Source: an uncultured Oscillospiraceae bacterium
GTDB lineage: Bacteria; Bacillota; Clostridia; Oscillospirales; Acutalibacteraceae
DNA: 64,000 nt
NCBI GenBank assembly: GCA_900544715.1
Contig: UQWL01000013.1
Location: 9,692-73,691, forward strand
Reading direction: 5' to 3'
The notes under the pieces are model-generated. The model saw only the letters and a program-made list of their open reading frames with translations. It was not told where the DNA came from and searched no databases. Position 1 is the stretch's first letter, and every line of letters starts with the position of its first letter. Shown here piece after piece: positions 61,211-64,000 of this stretch. The translations under genes were made by a program, and so were the position numbers.

Positions 61211-63280
61211 CTATTCTTTTTCCCCCTTACGGCGCCGTTTGCCATACAGTACAGCTGCGGCGCTCATCAGCGCCAGGCCGCTGGCGGGGAACCAGATAGC
61301 GCCCATGCCGCCTGCAACGGGTAAGTCATCTTGTTCTTTATTTGGAATGGTAGCGTCCGCGCTGGTTTCTCCTTCTCCCGAGGGAGTTGGAATTAGGATC
61401 GTCTGACCATCAATGATCAGGGTCACCATGCCGGCTTCGACCGTTACCCGAACAGGGTCTTTGGGGAGCTTGTAGCCTGCCGGGGCCTTGGTTTCATAAA
61501 GTAAGTAGTTGCCAAAGGGGATATCATTGAAGGTTGCTTTGCCATCTGAGCCGGTGAGGAAGTCCTCAACACCGTCGGGATAATAGGTCTTCCCCTGCTC
61601 TTGATCGCTCCATGTATCACCATTTACTACTGCCTCACGCAGCTCAAAACGTGCACCATCAAGCGGGGATTTTGTGTTTTCATCAACCTTTTTAATATTC
61701 AGAGAGATCGTTCTCGCTGAGAACTGGTTTTCAAATGCGGCCACGAGGGCTCCGTTCTCCGGCATGGTGCCGGTGAAGCTCGCGCCCGGCGTACTGTTCA
61801 CTTTGGTGGTGTATCCCGCAGCAGCTGTTTCAGTGACGTTAAACGCTGCGTTGGCGGGAATTTCAAATTCCCTACTCCCTCCGTTCTTCAGAGAGAAGTT
61901 TTCCGTCTCCTCCCCATAAGTAAGGGTAAAGTGGAATTCTGTATCCGGAGCCGGATCCATGGGATTCTCAGAGGTGACCGCCTTGCTGACACGAAGCATG
62001 CCTTTCTTTGGTGGATTTACGGTGATTTTCGCAGTGTCCTCAAGCGTTGGCATAGCCATGCCGTCGATTTTTGCGGTGTTGACATACTCCGTCGCAGTGT
62101 CAATAGCCAAATCCGGTTTGACCTGCGCTTTGATGTAGATATCCCGCGTGAATTGGCCGGGGCTGCTATAGTCAGCAAACAGAATGCCCTCCGCAGGGAA
62201 GGGCTGCCAATTCGGAATGCTGCCATCTGCCTCTCCAACGCCCATTTGAACGCTGCCCTCAACAAACACATCCTGAGGCAGGAGATCCGTCAAGATCATA
62301 TCCTGCAATGGCAGCTTGCCGGTATTCTTGACGGTGATCTTGTAGATTACCCAATCGCCGCGCTCTACGGAAACGCTCTCTGTGAATGCAACGCCCTCTG
62401 CGGCGCTGGTTCCCTTTGCCACCGTTTTGGTGAGGGTGTAGCTCAAATCGAGGTCAACCTGGAGGCCTTCAATGTTCCAGCCTGGAGAACCTGTCTCCAA
62501 GCCAACAGTAAAGGACTCCCCAATTTGAATATTGCCGACGTTCACATCAAAATAGCCCAATGGCGCTTTGTTATTGAGCTTCGGAGCCAGGGTTTCAAGC
62601 GTGACCCCCGCTGCATCCTGAAACAGGATCATATCAAAGGGGGTACTGGTTAGCGTATAGCTATACTTATTCTTATCAAACGCCTGGTTGTTAACAGAAA
62701 AAGTGCCAAGCTTACTCTCGCCACTGCTGGGGTTGTTTATGTTATGCACCAGCAAAACATGGGCGTTGTGCTGCGCATCATAATACAGGCCTGCAACGCC
62801 CCACTGGGCGTTGGTAGATTGGTCGGTATTCTCATTGGGGTAGAAGGCCGTGACGCTTTTCTCATCCGCGCCCAGCACTAGGGTGTAAAGCGGCTCCTCC
62901 GCGAGCGACGCCGCAGCCTGCGGGGCGCGGTTGGGGGCCTGTGTGGCCGGCTGGCTGGGGGCGGCAGTGCTTTGCGTTGCCGCCTGCGCGCTTGTGGGGG
63001 CGCTTGGCGCCGCCGTGGGCGGCTCCTCTGTGGCGTTGGTGCTTGCCGGGGCCAGGGTGGCCGCTGTGCCCTCTGCCGGGACTGTATTTTGCTGCGCAAG
63101 GTTCTGCGCGGCCGGGTTCTCCGCAGCCAAATTCTCCGTGGCCAGGCTTTCCACGGCGAGGCCGCTTTCCAGCGCGCCCCCGGCATACGCGCTCGTCAAC
63201 AGTATTACCGCAATGAGTGCCAGCGCGCAGAGCCTGGCCAGAATCCGGCGGTGCGGGCCGCTTGATCTTTGCTTGCTCAT
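61211..63280 (-). CDS. Large minor/tip pilin or adhesin with LPVAG sorting signal
   Basis: A 689-residue surface protein: signal peptide (LALIAVILLTSAYAGG), a long Ala/Pro/Thr/Gln-rich stretch (about 45-125), a DUF11-like/adhesin region with EYVNTAKIDGMAMPTLEDTA, a SpaA-like domain (LDGARFELREAVVNGDTW, YLLYETKAPAGYKLP) and the C-terminal LPVAGG, helix and KRRRKGEKE tail. It is probably the tip or base pilin of the shaft encoded next. The sorting motif has Ala in place of Thr. AAGGAGG precedes ATG 63280; the frame upstream of that is not protein-like. Confidence 0.9.
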   Translation of the reverse strand: MSKQRSSGPHRRILARLCALALIAVILLTSAYAGGALESGLAVESLATENLAAENPAAQNLAQQNTVPAEGTAATLAPASTNATEEPPTAAPSAPTSAQAATQSTAAPSQPATQAPNRAPQAAASLAEEPLYTLVLGADEKSVTAFYPNENTDQSTNAQWGVAGLYYDAQHNAHVLLVHNINNPSSGESKLGTFSVNNQAFDKNKYSYTLTSTPFDMILFQDAAGVTLETLAPKLNNKAPLGYFDVNVGNIQIGESFTVGLETGSPGWNIEGLQVDLDLSYTLTKTVAKGTSAAEGVAFTESVSVERGDWVIYKITVKNTGKLPLQDMILTDLLPQDVFVEGSVQMGVGEADGSIPNWQPFPAEGILFADYSSPGQFTRDIYIKAQVKPDLAIDTATEYVNTAKIDGMAMPTLEDTAKITVNPPKKGMLRVSKAVTSENPMDPAPDTEFHFTLTYGEETENFSLKNGGSREFEIPANAAFNVTETAAAGYTTKVNSTPGASFTGTMPENGALVAAFENQFSARTISLNIKKVDENTKSPLDGARFELREAVVNGDTWSDQEQGKTYYPDGVEDFLTGSDGKATFNDIPFGNYLLYETKAPAGYKLPKDPVRVTVEAGMVTLIIDGQTILIPTPSGEGETSADATIPNKEQDDLPVAGGMGAIWFPASGLALMSAAAVLYGKRRRKGEKE

Positions 63281-63540
63281 TTGTTTTTCCTCCTTGCTGT
63301 ATTTCACGCTACAGTTCCATTTCATTCCTTGTTTTATCTTAATAAAGCGCCTTGTGATCAGGGCTTTTCTGCATGTTAGAAATCCCGTTTCAGCGGATGA
63401 TCTATGGAAAAGCGGAAAGGGAAGAGGTATGAAGACCCCTCCGGCGTAACGGACCGGAGACGCACATGGCGTTTTCCGCTTTTCTGGCTGTTCAAAGCAG
63501 GAGCAGCAGCGGCAATGCGATGGAAGCATGCCGCTGTGTT

Positions 63541-63693
63541 TCATGCGGATGTCTTTTTGGGTGGATCGGGATCGTTGCTGTCGATGGAAGCGAGCGCGCG
63601 CAAGATCGCTAACTCTCCCATTTGATACCGTTCCTCCAGAGATCGAAATAAGGCGTCAAATTCTTTTGCGGAAGCATCTTCTGGTTGTGTCAT
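63541..63693 (-). CDS. 50-residue hypothetical protein
   Basis: A small, acidic, helical protein (MTQPEDASAKEFDALFRSLE, then ERYQMGELAILRALASIDSN and a Pro/Lys end). The start at 63693 follows AGGTG and lies about 40 bases after a near-consensus promoter, which supports a real gene over the longer open frame. It may head the pilus operon; 260 bases without a gene follow before the tip pilin. No family recognised. Confidence 0.5.
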   Translation of the reverse strand: MTQPEDASAKEFDALFRSLEERYQMGELAILRALASIDSNDPDPPKKTSA

Positions 63694-63730
63694 AAGCGCA
63701 CCTACTTTTTTCCATATGGGTTGTAAACTC

Positions 63731-63759
63731 AATATACCATGTTTAACCTGTGTTGTCAA
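63731..63759 (-). promoter_or_regulatory. Sigma-A promoter of the 50-residue protein / pilus operon
   Basis: On the minus strand: TTGACA (63759-63754), 17-base spacer, TATATT (63736-63731) with TGG extension. It is close to consensus. Confidence 0.75.
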
Positions 63760-63898
63760 CGAATATATTAGCGTAAAATTGTGTTTCCGATAATTTTTAC
63801 TCATGGATTGTGTTATACTAATCCAAAAATCCGTGCAGCAGTGTTTTTCCGTTTGTATGGATTTCACCCTTCTTTTCCGTTTTGGTCAAGCGTGATTT

Positions 63899-64000
63899 GT
63901 GGTATGATAGCTTCAAACAAAGTTTGAAGCATTGGAAAAATGTCTGTCGGCGCAAAACGCCTCCTGCCGCACGGCGGCAACGCCATTTTTTGCAGATGGG
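63899..64000 (+). repeat. ~100-bp structured repeat, copy D
   Basis: TGGTATGAT, hairpin GCTTCAAAC...GTTTGAAGC (63910-63930), the constant block ATTGGAAAAATGtCTGTCGG, hairpin TGCCGC-ACG-GCGGCA and CATTTTTTGCA. It is the same element as the copies ahead of polA, 16 kb away, here upstream of and opposite to the pilus genes, and may run past the window end. Confidence 0.8.

Overview
The window looks like a chromosomal segment of a gut-type, anaerobic Gram-positive member of the Clostridia (Bacillota), probably near the Ruminococcaceae/Oscillospiraceae. Supporting signs are strong AGGAGG-type ribosome sites with ATG, GTG and TTG starts, sigma-A promoters, LPXTG-type pilins with sortases, a V-type ATPase operon in the order known from Enterococcus hirae, a biotin-dependent decarboxylase sodium pump, GTP-dependent PEP carboxykinase and recA-recX. 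Most genes are GC-rich at third codon positions. The main exception is an AT-richer block at about 10.1-15.6 kb. The taxonomic placement is inference; no rRNA or tRNA gene was recognised.

Layout. 0-10 kb: the 3' end of mini-ribonuclease III, a YitT-type membrane protein, a secreted polysaccharide deacetylase, a MATE exporter (minus strand), a ComEA-like DNA-binding protein, an O-acetylation pair (MBOAT acyltransferase plus DHHW protein) and a membrane-anchored parvulin foldase. 10.1-15.6 kb: a compositionally distinct cassette with a small secreted protein, an attenuator-like hairpin, an ABC ATPase, a two-block FtsX/MacB permease and a secreted papain-like cysteine peptidase. 15.7-19.2 kb (minus): all four parts of a sodium-translocating decarboxylase. 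19.5-25.4 kb: a decayed small operon, a sugar isomerase/epimerase divergent from a DUF4091 protein, a secreted leucine-rich-repeat protein and a DUF4830 protein.

25.6-34.4 kb holds a complete V-type ATPase operon (F-I-K-E-C-G-A-B-D in E. hirae naming). Its proteolipid carries the PGTQ / Gln110 / Glu139 pattern of sodium-binding K rings. Together with the decarboxylase pump this points to a sodium-based energy economy. 34.6-37 kb: a small conserved protein and recA-recX behind a near-consensus LexA box. 37.3-47.3 kb: carbohydrate and surface functions (AlkP-family hydrolase, GlpT-like MFS carrier, GH2 beta-mannosidase, a large unassigned glycosidase preceded by a 34-codon ORF, a double-HTH regulator, an AraC regulator). 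47.3-57.2 kb: polA behind three copies of a repeat with covarying hairpins, a GNAT fused to an LMW-phosphatase-like domain lacking its catalytic residues, rimI, an ABC pair, tsaD and pckG. 57.4-63.7 kb (minus): a sortase-assembled pilus operon with three CRISPR-repeat-like motifs between pilin and sortase genes.

The points most worth following are the ~100 bp repeat family near polA (fourth copy at the window end), the AT-rich peptide/ABC/protease cassette with a palindromic promoter, the GNAT-pseudophosphatase fusion, and the I-C-like repeat motifs inside the pilus operon.
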